Positions 20,344 to 33,009 of a stretch of DNA of 64,000 bases are shown here, one piece after another. This stretch comes from Opeltia flavorubescens (Eukaryota > Ascomycota > Lecanoromycetes > Teloschistales > Teloschistaceae). Each line of letters begins with the position of its first letter. The stretch's first letter is position 1. The notes beneath the pieces were generated by a model that did not search any database, was not told the origin of the DNA, and saw nothing but the letters and a program-made list of their open reading frames with translations. The translations under genes and the position numbers were made by a program. The DNA is taken from positions 62,001-126,000 of the forward strand of contig KE546983.1 of the NCBI GenBank assembly GCA_000442125.1, read 5' to 3'.

Positions 20344-22959
20344 GATCTATGGCTTTACACCACCAAACCTACTTCTCTCTTCACACCATGGGCAAAGAGT
20401 GAAAATTCCACTCCTTTGATTACATCCTATCATGCTCCTCAGCGGCCTCTGATCTGCGATGCAGGACAACTCATTGGAGACCTTATATGAAACACCCGTG
20501 CTTGATCTTCGACCGGCTGGTAATCGCTGTTATGGACGATCTGATCCTCTTTATGGCTCACCAACTTTACAATATAACTCACTGCCAGATTCTATAGCCA
20601 GTCACTTAGAGAATACTATCCTATTCTATCGAGTGCCAGCACTCCCTGAATTTCAAAAGACGTTCGAGTCGATCTAACGAAGTATACCGACTGCATCCTA
20701 TCGTGGCAAACGAGGAGTCCCTTTTGTATCTGGCAAATGGAAACTGCTCGACTGGGCAAAAACTCTTTGAAGTTGCCTTGATATAGGCAGACGAGCACGA
20801 CGAAAAGACTTTAGACTACGGCCTATATACACCGATAAGGATAACGCTGGGGAAAGCTGAAGTGTTCACCAAAGGCAACTTTACCAAAACCCGCGATAGC
20901 ATGAGAGAAGTCTGAAGATGGCATCGGTATATCGATGTCGCCGATTAAATTGACGTCCAGGTACGCTCAAACTCTTACCATCTCAAGTAAAGAGAAAGCT
21001 GAGGCTTAAGTTGTAATATATCGCCTGCCTTACGTATTGATATTGGCTCATCTTGGCTGCGAACCATGTTACCGATGATTTCGACCATCAAAGCTTTCGT
21101 GACATACCACACACGCCCGAAGACGATCAGATACTCAACTTGAGTCCGCTACGGCATGTCATGCAAAGTCAATGTCGGATTCAAGATGCGACTGCGGTGC
21201 TACGTATTAAGATTGCTTTTTTGCTCGCCGAAGACACGAAGCAAGAAGTATATCGGTTTTTGATCAACGCGTGCACGGTTGCGGGTAAGAAAGAGCCTAT
21301 GTGGGGTATCAAAAGCACTGTAAGGTCGATGCTTGCCCAATCGCATCGGCGAACTGGCGATAAAGTGGCAGCAGAGCCGGAGACGGAGCGTGCTTTGGCA
21401 CGTTTGGAGATCGCAGTAGGTATTCTTACCCTTGCTTTGATTTAGTCAACCACGAATCACTGGTACTCTTATTCTTGTAAATTACGCACACGATACGTGC
21501 ACAAGTGCGCAACGTGAACCGTGATCTAAGTGAAAGACGACCGATAGCCTGTACCCATGGAAATCAATCGAACATATCTTTCGATTAAGCTTGATCAACG
21601 AAAAGAAATAGTATATCTAGACTGGTGAGAGACGTTTAGAGTATGGACCGCGTTCTTTTAAAGAGCCGACGTACGGACAGATTCTTCAATATAAGTTACC
21701 GCCATGGGTAAGATTATCTTAGCGGTCGAGCCATCAGCCGACAACGAGTTGATATTTTAGGAAAGTCAACTTGGGAACGAATCGGCGTTAACGCGTTCTG
21801 ACGACATTTACTTCCTCTACATTAGCAAGAATTGCATAGGTTTGTGGACCCGTTGACATCGTCCTATCAATTTCGAGCTCGCTTGAGTATTTATCGCTAA
21901 ACTCACAAGATTAATAGCTCGACTGGCGCTCTCGATGTTTGACGAATGCGGCGCCATGATACAGTGGCAGGAATGTTTCCGTGCGCAGTATCCCGACTTT
22001 TAACTCTTGACTCTGTTGCTGGACGCAAAGAGTAGTCTGGTCCCCGATCCATATCCGGCTTGGAGGCAAAAATCAAGTGATTCGGATATTTAGCAGACTC
22101 AGTGAGATAATGCCAGAACGTCGTATGAAATCAGGTATATGGGGATAGAAACAGTCGGATGGTTGAAAGAGCTGAATGAATACGGTAGAATTGAGGCATC
22201 GCTCAGTCATTTTTACCAAAAGAGGAGACGGGGGAGAGTCAGTGTGGCAGGTCGTTATCAAATCCTTCTGCGTAGTATATGCCAAATGGATGTGTTTCTC
22301 TGTAATTTCTATATCTTGGATACCTCCTGGCACTGATCTCGAAAAAGGCAAGTAACGACAGTCGAGATGTCGGGCAGTAGTAGTCGATGGAAGATGAATG
22401 CAGGAGGAATCGCTTGTAACTTCAACGGCCTTCGTACGTCCCTGGGCTCCTTAGATGAGCACGATGGACTTGGGTAGGCAGAGTATTCTTCCAATACAAA
22501 CATTTTTGGAATGGAAACGCAGCGAACATGCAGGCAAGTAGTCATCACGAACAAGTAGAAGGCGGAAATATATCTCAAACGCTTTACTTGAACGGAAATT
22601 AAGGAAGATATAGAGGAAGAAACGTAAATCGTACAATCTGAAATTTTGATTATCATTTGCAAAGTCCAAAACCCTCACGTTTAACCGATATTCTTGGACC
22701 ACAGTTTCCGATCGCCGTCCTGATCGCTATTCTGATTCCGTCAAAGGTACCATAAATTCCATATCCAGAAAGCCTGTTCAACTCCCCTGCACTCTCTCGC
22801 TTGACAAGAAACACATACTCAATAACTCGTGTGTCTCTCCTGGTAGTCATTTGTTCTATCAGGTTCAGAGTCACAGGCGACCAACTTGATTTATCGCAAG
22901 CCATCAAATCCAATTTCGGCATATCAACACCACGGCAAAGAATAATCTAATCTAATTAC
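20344..22959. other. No supported gene
   Basis: In these 2.6 kb the longest frame (21053-21445) has no ATG near its start and no motif. Several others overlap each other on both strands. I regard the stretch as non-coding or relic sequence. Confidence 0.45.
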
Positions 22960-24129
22960 TCATCCTCGTTTCCACAAAATGCCTGAACCACGCTTGAAGC
23001 TCGTCAAAGCTTGATAATTCCCCACCGATAGGCGCACCGGTCGCATACCATAGCCCACGCGGGGACGAGAAGGGATACTCGAGAGGAGGTCAGGAATGCG
23101 TGGAGGTTGATGAAAGGGTGCCGTGGAACGACCTGATAACCCATACGGTTGCATTGTGTGGAAGGTCCTGACTGTTGGCATTTTGGTCGCTGTGGTCAAG
23201 GATCCGCTTGTTGCAAAACTCGTGCTGGCTGGACTGAAGGGTTCCATGGAGTGGAAGAGGTTTGGGAGTCGTTGGATGTACTCTTTTGCGAATATATCGA
23301 AGAGGGTTGATAGTTGGTCAAATTTCTGTTGGATGTTATTCGCCACTGTATTCGAAGACCCCGGATCTTGTTTTTGGTCGTTTAGGTTTGTAGACGGATC
23401 CCCGATCCCGTGATTGCAAAGCTCGTCTCTGATACGTCGATAGTTGCCAACGAGACTCTCTTCGCCTTGGACGAAGGTGAAGTTGTTAAGAGCACTCCAA
23501 TCCGCCACCGCCCCTTGATCAGGCTTCAGATCCTTGACTGGCGTGTAGATCAGGTTGTGTTTCTCACGAAGCCCGAATTTGATGAGTATGAACATGTCAG
23601 AAAGGTAGGTGGCCCGTTGTTGCCCCGGTTGTTGAGATGAGGTCATCGATAGAAGCAATTGAGGTGATGTCGAAGTCATCATCCCCAGGAATTCATCTTC
23701 GGTAAGGTGCTCCGAGAGGCCTCGGATGTCTTTAAGGAGCTGCTGCTTCTGACTGGTCCAGAGCTGCCGAAGGGCTTCGTGGGCATCTGCCATTGTGAAG
23801 GTGTGAGCAAGTGAGTGTTCCCAGCCCGTACGAGACCCCTTTTGATGCGTTGTTGTTGCGTCGTGGCGAAGTTCGCCGTTCACGATATGCCATTTGTTGA
23901 GGCCGACTGAATTGATGACATCGCGAGTGGTGATATGGAATAACTTCCTATCGTGTACATCAAGGCGAGCCTTAATCTCCTCCAGCTCAGACTTGAGGCT
24001 TTTGAGATACTCCATGAGGGCAGGTATAAGATTGTGCTCTTTGAGAAATTGGACCAGTTCCTCTTCTTTAATAGGAAGATTAATGAGTAGCAATCTGTCG
24101 CCCATGATAATGTTCCTCTCAGGATTCAT
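22960..24129 (-). CDS. Hypothetical coiled-coil protein
   Basis: This single-exon frame encodes 389 aa from ATG 24129 (MNPERNIIMGDRLL), with a second possible start at Met9. Residues 20-65 form a predicted amphipathic and coiled-coil stretch (EEELVQFLKEHN, LKSLKSELEEIKARLD). The middle (65-220) has mixed helix and strand composition. The C-terminal 120 residues are Ser/Thr/Pro-rich and probably disordered. Even codon use over nearly 1.2 kb supports a real gene, but I recognise no domain, signal peptide or membrane segment. It lies among damaged genes. Confidence 0.6.
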   Translation of the reverse strand: MNPERNIIMGDRLLLINLPIKEEELVQFLKEHNLIPALMEYLKSLKSELEEIKARLDVHDRKLFHITTRDVINSVGLNKWHIVNGELRHDATTTHQKGSRTGWEHSLAHTFTMADAHEALRQLWTSQKQQLLKDIRGLSEHLTEDEFLGMMTSTSPQLLLSMTSSQQPGQQRATYLSDMFILIKFGLREKHNLIYTPVKDLKPDQGAVADWSALNNFTFVQGEESLVGNYRRIRDELCNHGIGDPSTNLNDQKQDPGSSNTVANNIQQKFDQLSTLFDIFAKEYIQRLPNLFHSMEPFSPASTSFATSGSLTTATKMPTVRTFHTMQPYGLSGRSTAPFHQPPRIPDLLSSIPSRPRVGYGMRPVRLSVGNYQALTSFKRGSGILWKRG

Positions 24130-25075
24130 GATGAAAGACAGTCACGCCGCTTTGATGCCAGGTGTTCTTGAACGAAGAAGACAGAGGTACGAGGCAAGAG
24201 TGAAAATTAAGGGCGGCGTGGAGAGGAATGAATACATTGGTATATATCTCATCATTTCCAGAATCTCCTTTTCCCTTCCTGTTGAGGGATTGCATAATTA
24301 ATCTGACAAAGAGGATGAACAGCAATCAAAATGTACTGAAGTTTTCAAATACGACAACAAAGGAAAAAACTGATGGAGATAACAATGAAAATACTGCATA
24401 AACCTAAAGATACCCACTTTTTACTGTTGAGTAGCTTGGTTTCTTTTGAGGGAAATCCGGCGGAATTGCATATGCGAGCTATTCTAGCAAACAATACTTT
24501 TTATGATCGCAACAATAAATGAAGGACTATCCTTTGTTCGAAATTGTATATAGAAGAAGCCTAATACCAATTGTCGTAGGGTTTACGCAGTCGTCCACTC
24601 CAAGTATATAGCTGAACCATGCGCAAACACTACCTGCTTTGTATATAAGCTGACTGTATTCTTTGGAGCATCCTTATCCTTGTCCAGCCATAGGACTAGA
24701 ACCAATCATCGGAGTCCGATAATCGTTTGCTTTCAATGCAGGTTGATACACCTGGAGGTTTTCGATCTTTTAAAAAGCGAAACGAAGTGGTGGGCCTGTA
24801 TCACAAATTAAATGTCTCTCTAAGGGGTATTAGGAATTATATCTGTGAAGACAGAGGACATAAATCGTCGTCCAAGAAGTATAGAAAACGATATCCTGTG
24901 ACCCATCCATTTTCCTAACCGATTTTCCATTAGTCAAATAAAGGCCAAAATAAAGTGGGACTAAAAAGCGGACAGAACTGATATACTCCGAGAGAAGTCT
25001 CTTGAATCATCTCGATAGGTCTCTCTCTCTCTCTCGACCTGCGCCTTGGAATAAAAGTGTTCCTATCGTACACCC
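24130..25075. other. No supported gene
   Basis: This is moderately AT-rich intergenic DNA with a short CT microsatellite (about 25018-25036). Open frames are short and without motifs. It contains the upstream region of the minus-strand gene that starts at 24129. Confidence 0.45.
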
Positions 25076-26114
25076 TCAGCATCGCTCCCAAAGAACCTCG
25101 TCCTTATTAAAAGATGGCAAATTCTCATTTACATACTCGTCATCGAGACATTCCAAGCAGAGATACGCTCCTCCCTGTATCCGCTTCCCAGGTAGACCCC
25201 GGGCAGACCTCTTGTCCACCTCGCCGTAGTCGCGCGCCATTATTTGACTAACGTCATCGTTATCTAGTGCAGGCGCTCTTCCTCGTCCATCGCCGTCGCA
25301 TTGAGTGCCTTGAACAAGTCCTGCTCCTGAAGGCCTGCTCCGGCTGGGGTTTCCGCCAAAGGTTCCTCCTTATAGGGGTCACAGCCGGCCAAGAGTCTCG
25401 TCACTGCTGAAGGATTCACGTTCCTCCGCGAATCCAGAATCTCGTAGTCGGCGGTCTCTTCGTTTTGACTGACCACTGACACTCTGTCCCCCTCCTTACT
25501 GATTTTACCCAGCTTGCTAAGACTTGGTTGGTTGTGTGATTCTTTGAATGGCGGTGGTCTCGAGCTCCTCCACGATATTATCCGTATGGTTATTGCCAGA
25601 TACTCGTAAGTACATGATTTCTGTCCCTCCCAGATCTACGAAAGGCTACATGAGAGGGAGGATAGCTTATACGAAGCGCGTGCGCAAGAATATGCGCCGA
25701 CACCTCCACTTTGAGATTGACAATGCTGTTGTAATAGGTAGACCCTAAGTTATGAGTCTCTCGACGGAAATGAACGACCCAATTTTGCTGCTTCCGGGTG
25801 AAAACAAAGCTGGCGTCGTCAAATTCATCGTGGACGTCAGGACGGAGGACCAGGCCGTTGTTGCCGTCGTTGAGGAGATACTCCTGCGCTGGAAGTTGAT
25901 TTCGGCTTCAGCGTTTCGTATTATCAGCTTGGAACCATGCGTGTTCTTCGCGTGGACATAGGTGGGCTCGTTCAGTTTGATCTTGATTCCTCGCGATCTG
26001 ACAGCACTGGTCACGTATCTTAATATAGCCGATTATAGCTGATATCGCGGCAATCGGTAATACTGGTCTACCGGTGGAAGTCCACCCCAATGGCCAGCTG
26101 GGAGGTGATGACAC
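25076..26114 (-). pseudogene. HNH_2 nuclease-like gene relic (second copy)
   Basis: Read on the minus strand, one frame gives IKIRDQCCQIARNQDQ, then AHLCPREEHAWFQADN with the HNH His. It hits TGA at 25908-25910 and continues in the same frame with LPAQEYLLNDGNNG, LVLRPDVHDEFDD, FVFTRKQQNWVVHF and THNLGSTYYN, up to a stop at 25590-25592. These blocks align in order with the intact gene at 6706-8244. Further on, in another frame, GGAYLCLECLDDEY and the stop at 25076-25078 match that gene's CxxC tail. So the gene has at least one internal stop and a later frame break. The stop aligns with a Tyr in the intact paralogue. The 5' end was not found. Confidence 0.8.
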
Positions 26115-27042
26115 GAAGGGGCTACGGTAGAACTTCGGCTAGAATGATCGCACCTTTGTTAACGCCGTCTCAGGCCTGCATCGCTGCTCCTCGACATGTT
26201 TCGCTCAAGAATCAGGCTATATCATATCAAATGTCATCTAAATGTCATCTAGAGATGCATATCCATCGAGTCTCTATGATATCAATAGGAGAATACTTCT
26301 TTCACCCGGGTGAAACCGCTTTTTCGGCGGAATAAGATACGGCTGTGAAACAGGTTATACTTTATTCATCTTGCTTTTAATATCTGTATTCTTACTTCTT
26401 TAATCAATTCATTGTACCTGCACACGCTTTTCGAGTCTGCAGAATTACTTAAATTCACTAAAATAGAGAGAAACTGCCTTCACGTCATCGAGACTGAAGT
26501 ATCTATATAACTATTCATTGTTTTAGTAGTCCCAAGGCTTTGATTATAATATATATTCTCGATTACATGTCCTCCCTCTACAACTCACCCTCCCTCCCTT
26601 CCTCAAAAACTGTTCTTCTACTCTCTCAAACCCTAAGAGACCTTCCTCCCAACTGGCTTTTCCTTCGGTTATTTTACGGGTCCTCCGACCTATCAGGCAA
26701 GTCATCCATGCTCTGATCCACGTCTTCCTCTTCTCAGCCATAACCTACCCGGCCAGCATCTTTCGGTACTCGGTCAACTCTTTGACCTTGAAGTTCTCTC
26801 ATCGTCAGTTGTACTGTGAAAGCGGTGCAATCATCTATTTACCTGGCAGCCGATAGTCTTGCTCCCCTTCGATTGCGTCTTTCTAAATCCGATCATCCTC
26901 TGAAAATCCTCTTCCCGACTATCAAACCCCATCTTCGACGTCATCTCTCAATAGTTCCCCATCAATTATTCTGCCAGCAGCCTGTTAGAGACTCAGTAAC
27001 GACTTTTGCCGCACACGACGAACAGCTTAGTCACCCGGCACC
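26115..27042. other. No supported gene; promoter of the AT-hook gene
   Basis: No motif-bearing frame is seen here. The right part, from about 26820, is pyrimidine-rich and is the likely leader of the gene that starts at 27043. The left end may hold the lost 5' part of the HNH_2 relic. Confidence 0.4.
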
Positions 27043-27774
27043 ATGCCCGGCTCACGTTCTGAGAACATAAAGGTGGAGGCCGAGAAGCGAAAATTAGACA
27101 GAGATGGACTCGAGATCATCGAAGTCAAGAAGCGGCCCAGAGGTCGACCGAAAAAAATCCCCGCCAAGGAAGAGATTGAAGAGTCAGCCAGTCGACTAGG
27201 TTTTGACCGAGAGACGGAGGAAGACTCTGTATCGCTGGTCTCGCACTCTGGTCTAAAGATATCTAAATTCCAAGCACGCATAACAAAAGTGCAAGGCGAA
27301 CTAACACGTCAGGAGGAGTTTCTGAAGCAAGCACACGATCGGAGCGTTGAGCACTTGGCAGCCGCTAAGGAAAGTCATATAGGCACTCAGAATGCCTTAC
27401 AAGATGCGCGAAAGAGGAAAGAGGAAGCCTATGAGGCACCAGATATCGAGGACGACCTGACTGTCATCAAACAACGACTAAGCGCCATCCATCACAAGCT
27501 CGGCAACCCTCATCAAGAAGAAGGACATAAACTCCGGCTCTCATTGGTAGGATCTATAACCGCTATCACTAGCTTCGATGAAAAATTTCGAGTGGGAAAG
27601 TCGACGGCCGAAGCAAACAGCGAAAGGGTTAAGGAGCTAGAAAAGGAGGTGGGGTCGCGATATGCAGCCGTGCAGGCAGCAGAGAAAGCTGAGATCGAGG
27701 CGAGGGAAAAGCTGGAACGCCATCAGAAATGGCTTGCAGACGGAGCACCGCTTTTGAAAGCATCAGGGCCTTAA
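27043..27774 (+). CDS. AT-hook and coiled-coil protein
   Basis: This single-exon gene encodes 243 aa, with an ATG in good context (CACCATG). An AT-hook, KKRPRGRPKK (29-38), predicts binding to the minor groove of AT-rich DNA. A short acidic segment follows. Residues 73-240 are almost entirely Glu/Lys/Gln/Ala-rich helix (TKVQGELTRQEEFLKQ, VKELEKEVGSRYAAVQ), typical of a coiled-coil dimer. It is probably a nuclear DNA-binding or chromatin-associated protein, and no catalytic domain is present. Relics with the same architecture occur at 1440-1946 and perhaps 46601-47008. The stop codon lies only 113 bp before the AT-rich transposon, so the transposon or RIP spreading could affect expression. Confidence 0.75.
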   Translation: MPGSRSENIKVEAEKRKLDRDGLEIIEVKKRPRGRPKKIPAKEEIEESASRLGFDRETEEDSVSLVSHSGLKISKFQARITKVQGELTRQEEFLKQAHDRSVEHLAAAKESHIGTQNALQDARKRKEEAYEAPDIEDDLTVIKQRLSAIHHKLGNPHQEEGHKLRLSLVGSITAITSFDEKFRVGKSTAEANSERVKELEKEVGSRYAAVQAAEKAEIEAREKLERHQKWLADGAPLLKASGP

Positions 27775-27887
27775 GGTTGGGACCGCTGGCTGTGTTCAAT
27801 ATGCTACTCCTCGGTGATTCCTCGGTCTCTTTCTGTCAGTATTCACATGCAGTGGCTAGGAAGCTTTAATTCATGCACTTGTAAATA

Positions 27888-28040
27888 TTAGCGGTTTCAT
27901 AAAGCTTAACCGCTCTTGGTACCGAAAGCTTTCTACCCTACCCCAGCCATTTATATAGTAAATTCTAGAGAATTCTTGCTACCTACCTACTAAACTTATT
28001 AGTATTTAATCTATTTAATTTAAAACAGTAATTATAAAAC
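27888..28040 (+). repeat. Left terminal inverted repeat of the transposon
   Basis: It matches the reverse complement of 31297-31440 over its whole length, apart from one insertion of about 9 bp near its inner end. All substitutions I could align before that indel are transitions, as expected if RIP acted separately on each end. Confidence 0.85.
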
Positions 28041-31000
28041 TATACTAATTACTTTTATTATATATATATAGGTAATATCTAGTCTAGCTATTATATTTAA
28101 TACTAGAAGTAATCGTTTTAAGCTCGTTAAACTTTTTTTTTATACGCTAATTATAAATCGTTTTATTAATCGAGCTTTACTTTATTGTTGTTAAGTTAAG
28201 GAGCTACCGCTAAAAAAGTTAAAGGAATTAAAGGAATTAAAGAAGCTAGAAGAATTAAAGACCTTTAAACTTTAAAAGCCTATTTATCGCGTTACTTTTA
28301 TTATTGCTACCGCCCGGTTTTATATAAAAGACTTTATATAGATAAAAAAAAAGAAGAAAAATAAATAAAAAGTTAAATAGTAGAAAAAAGCTATTAAATA
28401 TACTAGAATCGCCGGTCTATATCTTTAATAAAAGGAAACTTATAAAGTTTATAAATAAACCGCCGCCGCTTATATTAAAAAGATTAAAACTAGGTAATAT
28501 ATTATTTATTATAAAAGCTATTAAAAAAAAGAATAAAAAGTAAAGGTTATTTAATTTAATAAAAAAAAAATTTATTAACGCTATAATAAAAAATTTAAAA
28601 TTCGCTATAAAAATTAAAATAAAAATATTATAATATTAAAAATAAAAATCTAATTAAAAAAAAAAATAATAAATAATTTAGATATTTATATATAAATAAA
28701 TATTCGAATTAATAAACGGCTTATATAAATTAATATTTAGAAAAAAATAAAGCTTACCGCTTTTAAACTTAAAAAATATAAATATTTAATTTAGGAATAT
28801 TTAGATACTATAAACGCTAAATTAAATTTATTATTTATTTATATAAAAGCTTATTATCTAAAAGCTATTTAAATATTTTAATCCTTTAAAGATTTTTTTT
28901 TAAAAAAGTAGAATAGTATAATAGAATTTATTTAGAATTAATTAGCGATATAAAAATATAAAGTTATTATAAAAATCGAGGTTATTATTAAAAAATCTAC
29001 TATTATTATTACTATTATTAAAAAGCGTATAAAAAAATATTTTTATAAATTTTTTTTATTAGACCCTATTAAATACTCGCTAATATTAAAATTTAAAAGG
29101 ATAACGCGTATAAATAAACTTTTTAAAAAAATATAAAATCGAATTAATTTTCTTTTATAAGCTATAAATTATAATAGAATAATAGTAAATTACTAATAAT
29201 ATAGAAACGAATATTATATAAATAATAAAAATACTAATAGCTATAAAAAAAAGAGTTTCTATTTCATTAATTATTCTAATAAATATTATACTATTAATAT
29301 TATTTAGTATATTAGATAGGTAAAAGCGATAACTAATAGCGATATAGAAGTTATAATTAAAAGGCCTTTTATTAATATTTATAATTATTAAATAGATAAA
29401 TAAAGTAGTATTATTTAAATATTACGAAAAACTATTTAATATTAAAAATAATTAGATAATAAAACTAATTATAAAAAAAAAAAAAAATTTTATAGCTATA
29501 TTTATTAAATTCTAGTAGGATATTATATAGATAAAAATTCACGAGATTATAATAAAGTAAATAGAGTAAATAAATTATCTAAAACTTTAATACCTTTAAG
29601 AATACTATTATTATATTTTTTATTATTTTTTTTCTTTTTTTCTTCTACCTCTATAGCCTATATACTACTAGTATTCTACTTTTTTACTGCTTTTACCGTA
29701 GTAGTAATACTAATAATAATAATCTCTCCTAGTTTTTCTACTAAAATATTTTCTAGAATATTTTCCGCGGCGCTCTCCGCGGTACTTTCCGCTATTTTTT
29801 TTATAAAAATTTTAACCACCTATTAATAAACGATTTAATCTAATTAATAAAATATATAATAATAATAATATTATCGAAGCGTTTTTTATTTAAAAAATAT
29901 TTAATACTAGAAAAAATTTTACTAAATTAAAATTTTAAAAAGTTAGCTAAATAATAGCCGATAAGTTCTAGAAAATCGGCGATTTTAAAATAATAGTAAA
30001 TATTTAAAATATTATTTATACTAGAGCTATAATTTATAATATTTTAAATAATATTATAAAATTATTTTAATCTAATTCAAAGCTATTTAAATTATAATAT
30101 TAGTATATATAAGTATTAGTAAATTTATAAAATAGAAAAATATAAGATAAATAACTATTTTATATATAAATTTAGTATAAATTTCTATCGCGTTTTTTTA
30201 AATTATATAAATTTTATATTTTAAATATTTTATTATTTTATTTAAATACTTATTTAAATATATAAAAATCTTCTTTTAATATATATAAATTACTATATTT
30301 AAAATATATTTTAAAAAATCTATTATAATTATTTTATACTATAACTAGCCTTAAAAAATTATTAAATACTATTATATACTAGCCAGATTTTATTAAAGTA
30401 CTATTTAATCTAGACCTTTAATATACTAAATATTAGTTTAATTAGATTAAAATTTAGTAAATAAAAAAGGAAGTAATAAATCTTATAATTATAATTATAA
30501 ATTAACTCTATAATATAAAAGTTATAATAAAAATTAATATTATTTATAATAATAATATTTCGAGGAACTGAATAAACGTTATAATAAAGTAAAAATTTAT
30601 TTATTATTTAATTATAAAAGTTTTTATTATTAAATTAACCTTTTTTAATACTAATATAGAATAAATTATTATCAATAATATAAATCAAAAGAATATTTTA
30701 TAAATAATTTTACTATTATAAAGTATAATATTAAACTAGTTTACTAACGAATATATATATAAAGTATTACTAGTTTATTAATTTTTTAAACGAAACTTTA
30801 TTAATAAATATTAATTATTTTATATAAAAATCTATATATTAAACTCGCTAATCCTTTTTTAATTTATTATTCTACTAGTAGTTTATCCGTTAAACTACTT
30901 TTTTTAAGCGCTACTCGGCGATAAGAAGTCTATATATTATTAATTTTAATATATTTATAGTAAACTCCTTTTATAACAACTATACTAACTTTTAATATAT

Positions 31001-31296
31001 TAGATAGGGTCGTTCTATTAGGTATACTATAAGCGCTTTTTTTATAATAATAGTAATTTTATTCGGCCGGTCTTTATTATAATAATAAAATTTAAAAATA
31101 GAGTTAAATATAAATAAATTTTAATAAATCTTTTATATTATAATAATATCGTAATAGATTTTTTCGGCGATAACTTTAGATTAATATACTAAAAAAAAGT
31201 AGCGGATAATATATATATAAATAGATAAAACGAGTGCTTTTATTATAATATTTAGGGGAAAAATATTATAATTAGTATAATTACTTACTATATTAG

Positions 31297-31440
31297 GTTT
31301 TATAATTACCGTTTTAGATTAAATACTAATAAATTTAATAGATAGGTAGTAAGAATTCTCTAGAATTTACTATATAAATGGCTGGGGTGGGGTAGAGAGC
31401 TCTCGGTACCAAGAGCGGTCAAGCTTTATAAAACCGCTAA
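31297..31440 (-). repeat. Right terminal inverted repeat of the transposon
   Basis: This is the partner of 27888-28040. The outermost bases CCGCTAA are followed by TA at 31441-31442, matching the TA before the left repeat at 27886-27887. The less AT-rich outer 60 bp (GCTGGGGTGGGGTAGAGAGC) escaped most of the mutation. Confidence 0.85.
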
Positions 31441-31442
31441 TA

Positions 31443-33009
31443 ACTCATCTCCTTTAATTTGCGCGAATCACAGGCGCGTATTGCGCCACACCAAGCTCTG
31501 GTCGATTTCTTCATTCTTCATAGATTTCTTTTAGCAATTAATGCAATTCATGCACAAACATAAATATTTAATACTTTCTTTGATCTTTCGCTGGGGAAGA
31601 AGATCACTGAGGTTATGGAAGGGCTCACTGCTTTGTGGTAATCCTGAGGTCTTCTTTAGTACTAGACACAGAGATTGGCGGGATTAGAGATATCTGTGCT
31701 CGTAACGAACTCTCGAGAGAGATATCTAAGCATTTATTGAAATACGTATAGGTTGATACTTAGGCCCGGGGCATTGGGATATTTGTCAACTATCTGTAGA
31801 TACTGAAAAGTCTGCCAAACTCGATAGATCCACCGTAGTCTTTCTCCGCCTGGGCACCAGCTTGCGAGCGAGGGTATCAGACACAGAGATGATTCTGTCT
31901 GCAAACCAGTCACAGCGTTCCGTCCAATGGCAGCAGCCGGAGCCGGTGGATTTAGATCTCTCATGGCTTGGTCCCAAAATGCTTTCTCCAAATCCCGTTA
32001 TCTCCATGCCCGAAATTGCCCGTAGTCGATTGAGAGAGAAATGACAAACGCCCACGAGCTGATCAAGAGCAGAGGAATCCCAAGCCATCCAATTCCATGG
32101 CCTCCCCTCCAAATTCCTTCCCATCCTCTGCAGCCCCAAGTGCATCTACGGGTCCTTGGAGTATGCCCTCTTCTGTAGTGATCCGACTCTTTCCACTCTA
32201 AGAGCAACATCATTCAAATGACGATGAGCAGGAAGATCATCCAGGCCAAGCTGCAATTCGGTGCACCGACGAACCTCGTACGGATTGAGATCCCTACGAT
32301 TGGAAGTGTCCAGAACATCGTCATCGGTAGCGTCAGCCGGGTTCCTCGGTACAGCTGTCCTCCCCCTAAGCTCTCTCCCAGTATGTGATCGTGCCCGATT
32401 ATCTCTATTTCGGGGCGATACGGTATCTAGCTGCTTCTAGGACTGGACATCATTAGCAAAAATCGATGTGCAAAGGCGTGTACTTTGATCAGAGTAGGGA
32501 GCCTTACAATGGCGTGTTTCTGGGTCTTGTGGTCGAGCGGTGGTTCTGGGTGCTGGATGGATTGGCTCTAGCTAGTGACTTCGTGCTGGTATAGAGAAGA
32601 GATCGGATGCTCGAATCGTGGATTCAGGGTGTATAGTACGTTGTTAGAGAAAGGGTCTTTAAGAAGTATTCAGAAAGGTCTTCGTTGAAGAACCTTGTAG
32701 TACTGTACGATGGACAGTGTCTGGGGTCACTGGACGTGCACGACTGCAGAACATGTCTCTGCAATACTGGTAGAGCAAGACAAGACATTGCGGTCGCTCG
32801 CATGGTTGGGTAAAACATCATTCTTGACAGAAATAGAAGTGTAAAAATGGCGAGCAAGCAGACCTGAATGTTTCGTCCGGATTTCCCTTAGGCGACACTA
32901 GACCTAACTATTCTTGGTCTAAGTCGCTTACTCTTAGCGCGGAATCGTTCGCCACAGGAACCAAGGAATCTTTGCCGTCGCTTTATTTTTTACACAGTCC
33001 TATTTCTTC
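31443..33009. other. No confidently supported gene
   Basis: Minus-strand frames at 31734-32213 have protein-like pieces (HWTERCDWFADRIISVSDTL in one frame, a hydrophobic LGIPLLLISSWAFVISLS in another). This could be a frameshifted membrane-protein relic, but I do not recognise it and found no start or splice sites. The rest shows nothing. Confidence 0.4.

Larger units (their letters stand above)
27888..31440. mobile_element. RIP-degraded DNA transposon with long terminal inverted repeats
   Basis: The element is about 3.55 kb and begins and ends with TTAGCGG..CCGCTAA. It is flanked on both sides by TA, which fits the TA target-site duplication of the Tc1/mariner/pogo group. The terminal inverted repeats extend over about 150 bp. 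The interior is extremely AT-rich and has no frame of 60 codons. CpA and TpG are almost absent while CpG survives, the mark of repeat-induced point mutation. Residual Lys-rich coding texture near 28200-28560 suggests a lost transposase, which I cannot classify. The length exceeds a typical 1.3-2 kb mariner, so a nested insertion or another superfamily is possible. Confidence 0.85.

Noticed and set aside
21053-21445. 130-codon plus-strand frame
   Set aside because: It starts without an ATG, has no motif and lies in a stretch without other coding signs.
27960-31400. AT-rich block considered as a centromere, an origin or a mitochondrial insertion
   Set aside because: Long inverted ends with TA flanks and CpA/TpG depletion are better explained by a RIP-mutated transposon.
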